A stretch of DNA of 64,000 nt from positions 27,907,501 through 27,971,500 of the forward strand of contig NC_068559.1 in assembly GCF_022201045.2 (NCBI RefSeq). The letters run 5' to 3'. This document shows, one piece after another, positions 12,664-23,771 of the stretch. Origin of the DNA: Citrus sinensis. Its lineage: Eukaryota > Streptophyta > Magnoliopsida > Sapindales > Rutaceae. The notes under the pieces are model-generated. The model was not told the origin of the DNA. It was given only the letters and a program-made list of their open reading frames with translations, and did not search any database. The translations under genes were made by a program, and so were the position numbers. The number at the start of each line of letters is the position of its first letter. Position 1 is the first letter of the stretch.

Positions 12664-15600
12664 ATTTTCATACAGAAATTTGTTGGTACCCATCAACTCA
12701 ATCAAACCTATTTATGTGAGAATTTATTCATTTGTAAGCAAAGTTAATGAAGACGAATGTGACTTCGAAGATGAGAATTTAGAATTAGAATTTTTCTGCC
12801 AAAACACAAGGGAGATAGTGGACTCTCTCCACTTGTGTAGAAAGCGAAATCTTTGGTGACGAAACGCAGCATCTGTATGTCCAAATTGCGCGATTAATGG
12901 GAGAAATTGTGGAGAAAAATATTTAGAAGCATGATTCGTGCGCGGAAGAATTTATCAGTTATTGTCCGTTTCAGTTTTTATCGCAAAGTTTTGGAATATT
13001 CTGTTTGTGGAGGTGACACGTGTCAATGTGTGCGTAATCAAAAGTCAAAATCTAGTTAAAGCCAAGCTGAGACTGTGCTTGGATTTTTGTTCGCACGAAA
13101 GCTTCCTCATCGGACATTTGGAATGGGTCAGTCGGTCGGTGGCGTTTGGATTGGTTACTTGTTTGGTTCTTGTGTGGGCTTATTCTAATCCCGATACTGG
13201 ACGTGTTAGTACCGAGAACCAAACATGATATACGGATTTTTCCTTTTTCCTTTCCATGGAAGAGTCGAGGAACAGGAAAAAAATTGATCTTGATTTGAGT
13301 AGGGCTAATTGGGTAAACGGCTTTCCTAAACTGGAGAAATCATAGACTTATCTGTGGGTTTTTTTTCTTCTTTTTTTTGGGTGGGGGGAAGGTAAAAGGA
13401 CTCTTTTTTCTCATAGTTGATGGATTTCTGGTTTTTTTACTAGTATTTGAGATAGATTTGTAAACTATGCCCCGTAAATTTTGGATTATGTTATATAAAT
13501 GTATGAATTTAAGAAAATGAGTACAGCCTTTTATGAGACTCCTCCTAACCAATAATTTATATAGATTTTTGAGCTATGCTTGATTAACTTTTAAATTATG
13601 TTCTATAAAATGAATGAATCTATAATTTTAATCAACTTCAATTGTGATGTTTGGTGAATTGAAATGTAGAAGTGTTTTTTTTTTAAAAAAAGAGAGAAAT
13701 CGTTCACTTTTTTCTTTAATTCTTTTGCTTTTTCTTTTCTATCTTACAGTTTTATAAAGCATGCTTTTTTTTTTTTGTCAAAGCAAAAATCTATTATATA
13801 ATATAAAAAAGGGGAAAAATATTAGGGGATGCTTATTTTTATTCAAGCGAGAGAGAGAGAGAGAAGAGAGATAAGTGAGTGGGAGAAGTCTAATTAAATT
13901 TTTAACTCTTTTTTTTTTAGGATTTTAATTCAGGTGGTTACTGGTTAGGTAAACAATAAAAAAAAATGAAAAACTTTAAAATTGTTTAATTAAGCACATG
14001 AAAACAAGCGAATAGATATGCTTAATATATCGGATGAACGAAGAGGTAATTGATATGAAAGCGAAGGTATTAAAAGAAAAAAAGAAAAAAAAAATCTTAG
14101 TTTCTTAACAATTATTAATTAAGTTCAAAGCGTGAACAATACGTACTTCCTTCCCATACGGCGACTCGGCATAGTACCTACGCTGCTTTAAAGTACAAAA
14201 TTAATTCTCATCAAAAAAAAAAAAAGTACAAAATTAATTAAAAAAGAAATGGGTTATCATTGCGTTAGCCACGAATGCCGCTGACGGACCCGTTTTTGTC
14301 TGAAGTCAATTATCAAATAATCACACATCAGCCGACTTCATTCATTGGGAATTGGACGGTTTGGATTGATGCTTTGCCAGTCATTTCAGTCTTGCAATCA
14401 TACCTCAAACAATTATAAACCAATAAACAAAGAGAAAACGCAATGAACCATTGGCCGTGACGCTTTTGGCAGTTCTATGCAGAGTTATTCCTACAGACAT
14501 GAACATGAATACATGATGCGGCTACCAATTGGAGTGAGCTTAAGCAAAAACAAAATTATCGTGATTTCCAAAACCCTACGAAGACAGCCATTAAGGAGTA
14601 CTTCTTTGTAGCCAAGCCATTGGATTAAAGGGACCATTTTGTTCTTCACTTTGAAAGTGCAGTGCTTCTTAAGCTAACATACAAAGTTGGCTTCGTTTTT
14701 GGCACCATGTTTGATGTTTCCCACGTACAATTTTAGGGCTTTAATCATCGAAGAGAGGGTAGTGTTAGTTTTTGATCAGGTGACCGAGTCAAATGAGAAA
14801 AAAAATCAAAGTTTCAATTGCAGGCTACTGAGTCAATGAGAAAAAACCAAAGCTTCAATTACGGGGCAAGGTTGAAGAAAAGATTTCTCCAATGACTTTG
14901 TAGAAGCAAAGGAAAAAAGCACTGAGCAAAGCCTACCAATACACACACTTTTCCATTGACACACTTGTAAGGTTGGAGACTAACATATTTATAGAAACTT
15001 GTTAAGCGTGTGAAAATTCTGAATGATGAATTTTGGTTACATGTATTCGAAATACATAACATTATTAAACAAAAGGTCTCAAGTTAAACAAAATTATATA
15101 GTACGGTGCAATGAATTATTGAACCAAATTATATATATATGGCTAACAATATTCTGCTCAATGAGCTATTGAACCATGTGATATCCTAATTAAAAGTTAA
15201 GGATATATTTATTCCATTAATATGTATTTTCTGAGGGAGAATGGGAGATGTCTATATCCCAACCCAATTATGTAAGAGGGGAATAAAGCCCACAACAACA
15301 ACAATTTTCGGACTTACTTTAAGAGTTTGGATTTATTTGTACCAAAAAATAATTTAATAAACATTCTTTTAGAATTAAACTTGAGTTTAGATTATGACAA
15401 AAATTTCAATAATATCTCATAAATAATATGCTAAATGTGATAAGTGATAACGAGTCTAGTACGATAAGGAGTTAAGAGTTCCTTGATATTTTTAATTTCA
15501 TGAAAATAAATAATAGAAGATGCATTTGGCAAGGGTGTTTCCTACTTATAATTAATGGGATTCTATTGATAATGGATTATCTCTATTCTTCATTATTTCT

Positions 15601-17330
15601 TAATAATAAATGAATTTTTCTAATGATCTGAGTTATACTGAACTTTTAAATTTTTTTACTATAGGTCTTTCAATTAGTGATGGCAATGGGGCAGATATGG
15701 GTTGGATCTACTCTGCTCCAGATCCAGATCCATAATAAAAATCAAGATCCGTATATGCTCCAGATCCGTCATGAATTCATATTTTTCGCTCCATATCCAG
15801 ATTCAAAAAAGAAATAAATATCTATATATGCTCCAAATTCGAAAAAAAATTAAAATTCAAATCTGCTCTAAACTTATCATGAATTCTAAAACTCATCAAT
15901 TAAAAAGTAATAATTTTTTAGAATGAAAATTGAAGGCTAAAATGTATTGATAACAAATAAATTATATAATTTTTTCTCAAAAATATAATAAATATTGTAG
16001 CTTATACTTTTATACCAAAACAACAAATAAGATAATAAAATATCATTTAAAAGTAATTGCAGGAGTAAGATCAATCTAATATTCTATTGTCTCCTTCATC
16101 ATTATAATTATCCACGACACACCCACCCTCATTCCTATAACATTAGATAATGACATATAAATTAAATATGATTTATATTCAATCATTTATTATTTTTATT
16201 ATGACCATATTTGACTAAATATATGAATAACTATATTCCTTAAAAATTATTTGGCCAATATAATAAAATAAATTGCTAGGTGGTATTACTTGGATTGTAA
16301 TTTGAATATTGCATGCACATACTTTAGGGCTGGCTGACCTCTTAATTTACAAAATTAACTTTTAAGTTTTAAGAGTTTAAATGCATGGTAAATACCACTA
16401 ATATGCTATGAATAAAGTTTATTATCAGTATAATTGCACAATTGTTAAGAAACTTTTAAAATAAAATTAAATTAAAAGATAGGTGGATATGGATATGGAT
16501 TTAGATATTAAGATAGATCCAGACATGCTCCATCTCCGTCTTAGATCTGCACATCAATATCTAAATCCGATCCAAATTCATTTTAAACTGACCCAAATAT
16601 GATCCAATTGGATTTGGATCACATGGATCTTGGGTCAGATCCAATCCATTGCCATCCCTACTTTCAATAACAATATTTAAAAAAAAATATTATTTTTTTA
16701 ACTTCTTTACTTTATTTATTTACTACCTATAAATCTGCACTTGTTTGCTCATTACATATAAACGCGAAGAAGGCATGCATTGCTTATATGCATTCCCCAA
16801 ATTTTGTTTTTGGCTCTGTAAGAATTCAAAGAGTTATACTGCTACTAGAGTACTAGTGCTATATCAGTTTATGGATTGATTTTTTGTTTTCAAAGTGTAT
16901 TATTAAAATAAAACAATTAATTTTATATAAATATTTATTATTACGTTATTTTATGTGTTTGGTTTTTTTTTTAAATACCTAAAGTAATCAAAAGAAAAGT
17001 AAAAAAAAAGGTTATATCGACTTATTGAAAAACAATTTTCATAAAAATTATACTAAATACAGTTTTATTGTTATAATTTTTAAAATAAACTGCCAAACAT
17101 ATTTTATTTTTTATTTTCAGATATTAATTTACCGACAAATTCTTCTTTATTTTCACTAAGAACTGATCATTCATATTTTATAAACCAAATTAAAAAACGC
17201 AACTTAGAAAAACACCAAACGAGCGCTAAAAATACTCCTTTTGTTTTTCAGGCAGTAGCCAAGCAACCGAACAGCCTCGCCGCCAAAAAGCCGACCGTTA
17301 AAACCTAAGCCCTAAATCCCCGCGAACAGA
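12664..17330. other. Intergenic DNA, repeat-rich
   Basis: Promoter side of two divergent genes (DUF1666 to the left, TAF1B-like to the right). Inside are a GA microsatellite (13848-13864), an imperfect local duplication (GAGTCAAATGAGAAAAAAAA near 14786 and GAGTCAATGAGAAAAAACC near 14830, each followed by a CAAAG-TTCAATT core) and one complete hAT-like element (15675-16660). No gene is supported. Confidence 0.6.
15675..16660. mobile_element. hAT-like non-autonomous transposon with perfect 8-bp target duplication
   Basis: The 986-bp element begins TAGTGATGGCAATGG and ends CCATTGCCATCCCTA, an inverted pair with one mismatch over the first 15 bp. It is bounded by identical 8-bp direct repeats CTTTCAAT (15667-15674 and 16661-16668). 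An 8-bp duplication and TAGGGATGGCAA-type ends are typical of the hAT superfamily. Both subterminal regions are packed with AGATCC/GGATCT hexamers in either orientation, as expected for transposase-binding repeats. There is no transposase frame, so it depends on a partner elsewhere. Confidence 0.85.
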
Positions 17331-17413
17331 ATGAACCAAACAAAACAAGCTCTAATATGACAAATCAATTAACCGATCGATGGCGGACGGCGAGGGCGAT
17401 ATTCGAAGATTGA
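17331..17413 (+). promoter_or_regulatory. Two coupled upstream ORFs before the TAF1B-like start
   Basis: A nine-codon ORF (MNQTKQALI) starts at 17331 and stops with TGA at 17358-17360. Its stop shares bases with the ATG of a second ORF (ATGA at 17357-17360). The second runs 18 codons to TGA at 17411-17413, out of frame with and overlapping the main start at 17380. If the mRNA 5' end lies upstream of 17331, ribosomes would meet both before the main ATG, which usually lowers translation. Whether the transcript includes them is not visible from sequence. Confidence 0.5.
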
Positions 17414-20400
17414 AGTGCAAGAAGTGCGACAACGTTGGATTCGAGTGCGCGTACGACGGCTTTTATTACTGTACGCATTGCAATGCCCTGGACGATGAAA
17501 TCGTCGAAACTGGCGTCGCCGATGAGGACTTCATGGCCACCGGTGCCGGCACCGGCACCGCCCTCTACCAAGCCAGCCACGCCCGCCAAGTCGCCAATTC
17601 CCGTCCTGCCAACCATTTCGTCCCTCTCTCTCAACAATCGTCGTTCTGGTCCCCGCTACTCGACGAACCAAACACCACCACCACCACCACCACCACCACA
17701 GCAAATTACAACGATCTGGATTCGATTATTCATAGAATTAAGAGGGAGGAGGTTAGTTACACGGACATGGTGGGGCCCACGGAGCCGCAAGATTTCGGGT
17801 CGTCGGGTCCGGTTAAGGCGGATTACGAGGATTACCATTTTGAGGTGAGGATGAAGTACGTGATGGGGATGCAGTTGATGATTCAGTTACAGTGTGAGGC
17901 TTTAGTTGACAAGTTTAATGTTTGTCCTTTGATCTGCGGAGTCGCTGCATCAATTTGGTTTAGATTTCTTGCATCAACTGGCCTTCTTAGCCAAGGCTGG
18001 GCTGATGAGGCCATTGTCCAATCTGAGAGTCAAGAACTAGGTACCATACATATTTTACCTTATTATGTTTTTAACCACTGTACTAAAGCTTAACTATATA
18101 TTTAATTTTTTTAAAAAAATAATAATTTAACAGCTAACAACTAATAATTTTATCTATCAACTATCTCTGATTCCATTCCACAAAAACTTTTGGATTAATT
18201 CAAACCTGCCCTTATATTGTTTTTTGCAGCTTACTTGTGTCTAAAATTTTGGTATGATTTTCAAGAATGGTATCTTTGAGTTTGAGAGTGCAATTGGTGG
18301 CTAATTATTCTTTTGTGTTTGACTGAAATAGATAAAAAGTGCCTCTTTAATGTAGACAATACTTCGTATGTTAGTTAATATTGTTCCTTAGAGATTACAA
18401 ACATAGATGAATCTATTCAATTTGGTCATGTAAAGACATAATAATTAAATTGACATATAACATATTTACTTTCTTCCTCTCCTCTCGATGCCAAATGATC
18501 AAGAGTGATATACAATCTGTTTTTTGTTAATTTATGGTAATGTTCTTAATCATTGCATATATTTCATGATTGAATACAGCAGAATCAAAAGATTTTCAGC
18601 CACGTGCTAAGTACAGAGATGAGCCTCACACTTTACATGGTCAGAGAGCAGTAATGATATGGTATAAGTTGTTGAGACAGAAGATACCATTATCCTCCTC
18701 TTTAGCAATATCATTTTTAGCTTGTCATGTTGTGAGGGAAGCAATTTTGCCAACTGACATTGTAAAATGGTCGATTGAAGGGAAAATTCCATATTTTGCT
18801 GCGTTTGTGGAAATTGAAAAACGGTTTGGGCAGACTTCAGTTGCTTGCTCACTGAGTCCGAGTTTTATGTTTAGGCCATCTAAATCTGTTCCTTCACAAA
18901 AATTGGAATCATTTGCAGCCTCCATAGCTGAGTCCATTGGGTTACATTTACCTCCAGTAAACTTCTATGCTCTAGCCTCCCGTTATCTGAAGCAATTATG
19001 TCTTCCTGTTGGGAAGGTTCTTCCACGTGCCTTGAAAATACAAGAGTGGTCAATGCCGCCAGATTTATGGTTATCAACAAATGAGTGTAGGTTTCCTACT
19101 CGTGTCTGTGTAATGTCAATACTGATTGTATCCATTAGAATTCTCTATAACATAAATGGTTTTGGGGCATGGGAAAAAAGTTTGTCCAGTCGCAAATTTT
19201 TCTCATCAACATCCAATATTGGAGGAAAGTTCGACCCTGAGTGTAATTCCAAAATGAGAGATGAGGTTGAGGAGATTTCCTGTTCTCCATCCAGTGTTAT
19301 TGGTGATTCTAATGCAAAATCTAGCAAGAATTCATCACATTTCAAGGAATCTGAACTGGACGCTGAAGCTCTTCTTTATGACCTTGAAGCAAGATACAAT
19401 GATATCCATGACAGTGTCACTTATGGTAACACTTTGGTCATAGTTCTGAGATTTCCGTGCTGTTGATGTCAGCTCATTATCTGTAAGAATAAGCAGTTAT
19501 AGAATTGTTAACTCTTCTTACCCTGCATGTGCAGAGCATTCCAAGGACTTACCAACATATCTAAAGTATTGTAAGGATGTGGTCTTTGCTGGACTAGAAC
19601 CACCACACGATGACCCTGAAGAAGCAATCATGATAGAAAAATTTTGGAAATTCTATCAGAATGAAAAGGTAAATTATAGCTTCAAGCTAGTTTGCATCTT
19701 TTACTTGGCAAATGTATGGTGATGGATTAAGTTCATCTTGGAATATTTTCAAACACAGGTTCATTTAACTGCAGTCTGGATTGATAACATAAAAATTACT
19801 TTCTGGTCTTAAGTTTGTTAAAAAATTAATTTATACCACATTTTCTAGATTTTGAAAAATTAGAAATAGGATTTTTTTTATATCTTTTCTTGAGTTTTTC
19901 TTGTTCAGTGGATGCATTCTGGAATATAATCCTGTCTGAATTTTTTTCTGCTATTTTTTTCTGCCGAATTTTAGAAAAAGTGATCCAACAAGAATGTGAT
20001 ATACAGTTTTGAATTGAATAGATGGCTACGAAATTATTGTTACTCAGTTTTTAAGTACAGAAGTATAAAAGGCATATTTGCTGCTGCTTTAGTATGATCT
20101 TGGAGTGAAATTCTTTAACTTTTAGATTATAAAATAATGATCAGGCTCAATGAAGATATAGCCCGTATCATTGGGACTACTATCCTAATTTTGTTGACAT
20201 GGAAATGCATCTAATGTTATTATTACTTCAGTGCTTTTGTCCGCATGTCATAAATTTACCTGTTTTCTCCCATTTGAATGTAGGTTGGATTTTACATTCA
20301 TATTTCAATTGAATGCTACTTTAAGTTTTCGTCACTTGTTATCCTGTGCCTGACATGTTTTGCGTGTTACGACTTCTGTGTGCTCATGTGCGTGCTCATG

Positions 20401-21202
20401 TGTTGGGTGCAAGACATGAATGATTTCTGCTCATTTAAGAAGTTCTTGAGCTGTGAAAAAAGGAGGGGAAAAAAAGGCACCGTCTAATGTTTGTGTCAAT
20501 TTGGAAACTTTTCAATGATTTCAGGAATCAGAAGCGGCAGAAGACTCTGGAAAGAGATGTGGTATTGCTTCTAAGCGAAAGAGATCAAGGGATGATTTAT
20601 CTCTTGGCAGTCACTACAAGGAAAGTGAAAAAATAAGAGAGAAAGAGTTTACTACTAGGCTGTCTGCGTCTGCTGATTATGAAAGCTTTAGTGGAGATGA
20701 TTATCCCCAGCAGAGTTTGAATGGTGATAATTCTTCTAAAAGTTCAGAGGAATATCCAAATTCAGAAGCCATTGATGAAGCTTCAGCAGAGACAATAATA
20801 GATAGTGCCGTTAAACGGTTGAAATTAGACATGGAGAATAATAGATTCTGTTACATTTCACCTAGGGTGCAAATCAAGAGGCTTGATTATCTTCAGTATG
20901 TGAGAAAGAGCGATGAAGGTGCCTTGACATATGCTGCTCATGCAGATTATTACATATTGCTTCGTGCTTGTGCCACCATTGCCCAGGTTGACATTCGGAG
21001 TATGCATATGGCAGTCTTGAGTTTTGAGAGAAGACTGGCTTGGCTGGAAAAAAGAATTGATCATTGCTTGCACTTGACTCCCCCTAGTGTTACTTGTCGG
21101 TTCTGTAGTGATCCAGTAGAACTGGCTGCAGGCGATCCCATTTGTAATGCAACAGAAGATTCAGCAGATGATCACATCGGGTTGTCAAATTTGAATACAT
21201 GA
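17380..21202 (+). CDS. TAF1B: Rrn7/TAF1B-like RNA polymerase I initiation factor
   Basis: Probable TFIIB-related subunit of the factor that loads RNA polymerase I on rDNA promoters, acting in the nucleolus. Exons: 17380-18040, 18580-19425, 19535-19668 and 20525-21202, giving 772 residues with all joins in frame. The N-terminus has a zinc ribbon, C13-K-K-C16 and C31-T-H-C34. A run of nine Thr (ACC codons, 17674-17700) follows. Residues about 150-450 contain the conserved cyclin-like part of the family (LIQLQCEALVDKFNVCPLICG, SLAISFLACHVVREAILPTDI, VCVMSILIVSIRILYNING). The C-terminus has a basic RKRSRDD-like tract and a helical region (LDYLQYVRKSDEGALTYAAH). From memory the Arabidopsis counterpart is MEE12 (At2g02955). 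That Arabidopsis gene's neighbours match others in this window, which supports the call. The exon 2 acceptor is a tandem ACAGCAG. Upstream ORFs may limit its translation. It looks intact. Confidence 0.85.
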
Positions 21203-22826
21203 GGTTACAAATTATGATACTTATCACAAGGCTCTTTTTCTTTGTTTAGAATATTAGTCTGATTATGACGGTTTGTACCGGCCTCAGTACAGCATTCATT
21301 GGTTAACTATCCAAGCAAGGCAGTCGAAACTTGCCTGCGCCGCAGGTTCTTCGCCGGAGGAAGCCCATATTACGAAACTGGAAAGCAGCAATCCAAAACC
21401 TTTTAACTTGGCCCACCCCGTAGTGGACCTGGTTTGAAAGGTATTGAAAGCAAAGAATGATTTTGTTTAGTATAATCGTTTCTCTATTGAAAAATCTCAA
21501 ATTCTTTCTATTTCTTTTACACTATTTTTCCAATTTTTTGTTCATGGCTCCCCAAGTTATGAGGTATTATTTGTGTACGCAATTGTGAATTTTAGAGTGT
21601 CAAAAAAATAATCTCAAGGACATAACAAAAAATTAGAAATTTCTAAGGAAGAGTAGAGAGCACTGTAACAAACAACATGATAAACACTGTGTGTGTGTGT
21701 GTGTGTGTGTGTAAGTTTTATTTGAAAGCCAATGTGTTCCTTTTTGCTTTTCATGTTATTGTAAATTGTAATATTCGATTCCCGAAGGAAGAAAAAAAAG
21801 AAAAAAGAATGTATTCTTCCGTAAGACAGACCAAGTATCGGCATTAGTGTAAATTTCATCTGAAATCAAAAGACAGAATTTGAGGTTTGGAAGTTTGGAA
21901 CCTTGGATTTTATTATCTTCACGTTAAACATGAAACGACGGTACGTTTGCCACCGCCACAGTTGATAAGTGTTAACCAAGAATGTGTCGTAAGTTTTGGG
22001 TTCTCTTTCTCAGAAAAGCGGCCACATCATAAGAGACGGAAGGCAATAATGTGAACACGTGGCAAATCAATTAGGCCGAAAAGTAGTTTGATGGGGAGAT
22101 CATTATTGAATTTATTAATCCACATGCGTGGCTCTGTTTAGCTTATTATTATTAATTTTAGAAGCTGAAGAAAAACAAAACTTGCCGCTTTGATAAACCG
22201 ACCAAATAAGGAAAGGTGGCAGTATTCAAAAGCACATCCCCTAAGCAAAAACTTGCTTGCCATAAAAGCTCAGATATAAAAAATAAAAAAAAAAAGATAA
22301 CATACAAAAATGCAGACATGTTGTTAATCATTAATCCCAAATCTTTAAACCCAAAACAAATCTTTATGCCTAAGACCTAAAATATAATAAAATATTAAAT
22401 ACAAGAAACTCAAACGGTACGGGAGCCATACTTACACACATCTGCAAAAGTAGAAATGCTTTATAAATGAATAGTCAGAATTCACATGCCCTATCATAAC
22501 AAATCAACCCCAAGATATTGATAAGCTACTGAAAATTGGGACAAAAGAGTATGGAGAATCTTTCATTAAGAGCGGCCACCATTAAGAGAATTAAAAACAC
22601 ACATGGGATAAACACTTGCAAGAAGAAAGCGAGACAAAACCCTAAATCTAATGTAGAAGATGAAGGATATAATTAAGACTAATTAGCATATAATTAAGTT
22701 AAAATTGACAATGATAATTGCGATATCATCTATTCTCTTCTTCACCCACATCAAAATCAAGAAAGGAAAAAAGGTAAAACATCTTCCATTTCCAGTCAAA
22801 GCTAGCAACTTGTTCATTAATTTAAT
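21203..22826. other. Intergenic DNA between convergent TAF1B-like and ZF-HD genes
   Basis: 3' flanks of two convergent genes. A GT microsatellite lies at 21689-21712. No gene, RNA or transposon end is recognised. Confidence 0.6.
21689..21712. repeat. GT microsatellite
   Basis: About twelve GT units in the 3' flank of the TAF1B-like gene. Confidence 0.9.
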
Positions 22827-23771
22827 TTACTCTTCACATTTAGGAGCCACAGCAACACTACCGTTTCCATTTCCGTCATTGTGGTTTTTGCAGTTGCCAT
22901 TGACGTCAAAACTAACCCTGCTGCAACCATTGACAATGTCATTAATGTTCTTGTTATTGATACTCCTCTGATCTTTTCTCCCGGAAGCGTTCTTGTTGTT
23001 ATGCATCCAGACTTTGAACACGCGTCTGCTAACACCAACTTCACTGCAGAAATCTTGGGTCAATTTCTCTTCAGCTCTGTTCATCTTCCAGCCTAGCCTT
23101 TCGGCAAAAGATAACATTTTTTCTTTCTGCTCTTGTGTAAACTTTGTTCTTGATCTCTTCTTTCCATTATCTGATGAATTTGCAGCAAGCACTTGATTGA
23201 AGGGAGGCTGGTGCTGGGGATAATGATGATGACGAGGATGATTATCATCACCATCATCAGGCGGTGCAGAGAAGCCAGTGCTGAGAGCCAGCAGCATGTG
23301 GGGCGCAGATGAGTAGTAAGAGCAAGGAGTTGGTGAGGTAACTGGCTGGTGATGTTGAGGTGAGTTTGTGTTTGTGTCTGGGCTTGGAACCGTGCTGGGG
23401 TCTGTGCTGTGACTTGCTGTTGCTGCTGGAGGCAAACGGTGAGTGGCGGCGGCGTTGGGTTCATAAGGGTCACGGCGGTGGAAGTTGCGGTGACAGCCAC
23501 AGGCGGCGCAGTTGAGGGATGCGGGATCATTAGAGGTTGCTGTGGGGCTAGGCATGAATTCACCACACCCATCCAAGGCATGTCCACCAAGGCTAGCAGC
23601 ATGATTTTTCAGACATTCTTTGTAAGAAACCACCATTTGTAGTGGTGGTACAAATGAGCTGCTGGTGTAAAAAGATTGAGACTTTTTGTTCTTGGGGAGG
23701 ATTATTTTTGGTGGGGACTCTGTTTCTGTATCTGGATTTTTGTTGGTGTTGATGTTGTTAGTTAAGTCCAT
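22827..23771 (-). CDS. ZFHD1: Zinc-finger homeodomain (ZF-HD) transcription factor
   Basis: Intronless gene for a 314-residue nuclear transcription factor. Residues about 46-105 form the ZF-HD dimerisation zinc finger (YKECLKNHAASLGGHALDGC, GEFMP, LNCAACGCHRNFHRRD). Residues about 205-265 form the plant ZF-HD homeodomain (KKRSRTKFTQEQKEKMLSFA, GWKMNR, VGVSRRVFKVWMHNNKN), where the usual helix-3 WFQNR is WMHNNK as in all family members. The linker is rich in Pro, His and Thr. ZF-HD proteins dimerise through the zinc finger and bind ATTA-containing promoters. Lack of introns is normal for the family. Neighbourhood (DUF1666, eL34, CLE45) matches Arabidopsis ZFHD1/ZHD11 (At1g69600) as I recall it, so I favour that orthology over other ZHD paralogues. 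Confidence 0.93.
   Translation of the reverse strand: MDLTNNINTNKNPDTETESPPKIILPKNKKSQSFYTSSSFVPPLQMVVSYKECLKNHAASLGGHALDGCGEFMPSPTATSNDPASLNCAACGCHRNFHRRDPYEPNAAATHRLPPAATASHSTDPSTVPSPDTNTNSPQHHQPVTSPTPCSYYSSAPHMLLALSTGFSAPPDDGDDNHPRHHHYPQHQPPFNQVLAANSSDNGKKRSRTKFTQEQKEKMLSFAERLGWKMNRAEEKLTQDFCSEVGVSRRVFKVWMHNNKNASGRKDQRSINNKNINDIVNGCSRVSFDVNGNCKNHNDGNGNGSVAVAPKCEE

Noticed and set aside
12938-13228. 96-residue + strand frame upstream of the DUF1666 gene
   Set aside because: Starts at GTG and lies in the promoter region; no signature.
16860-17230. Possible hAT-type MITE ending in CCAAACGAGCGC
   Set aside because: The right end resembles known GCTCGTTTGG termini, but the left end matches only over a few bases and no target duplication is visible.
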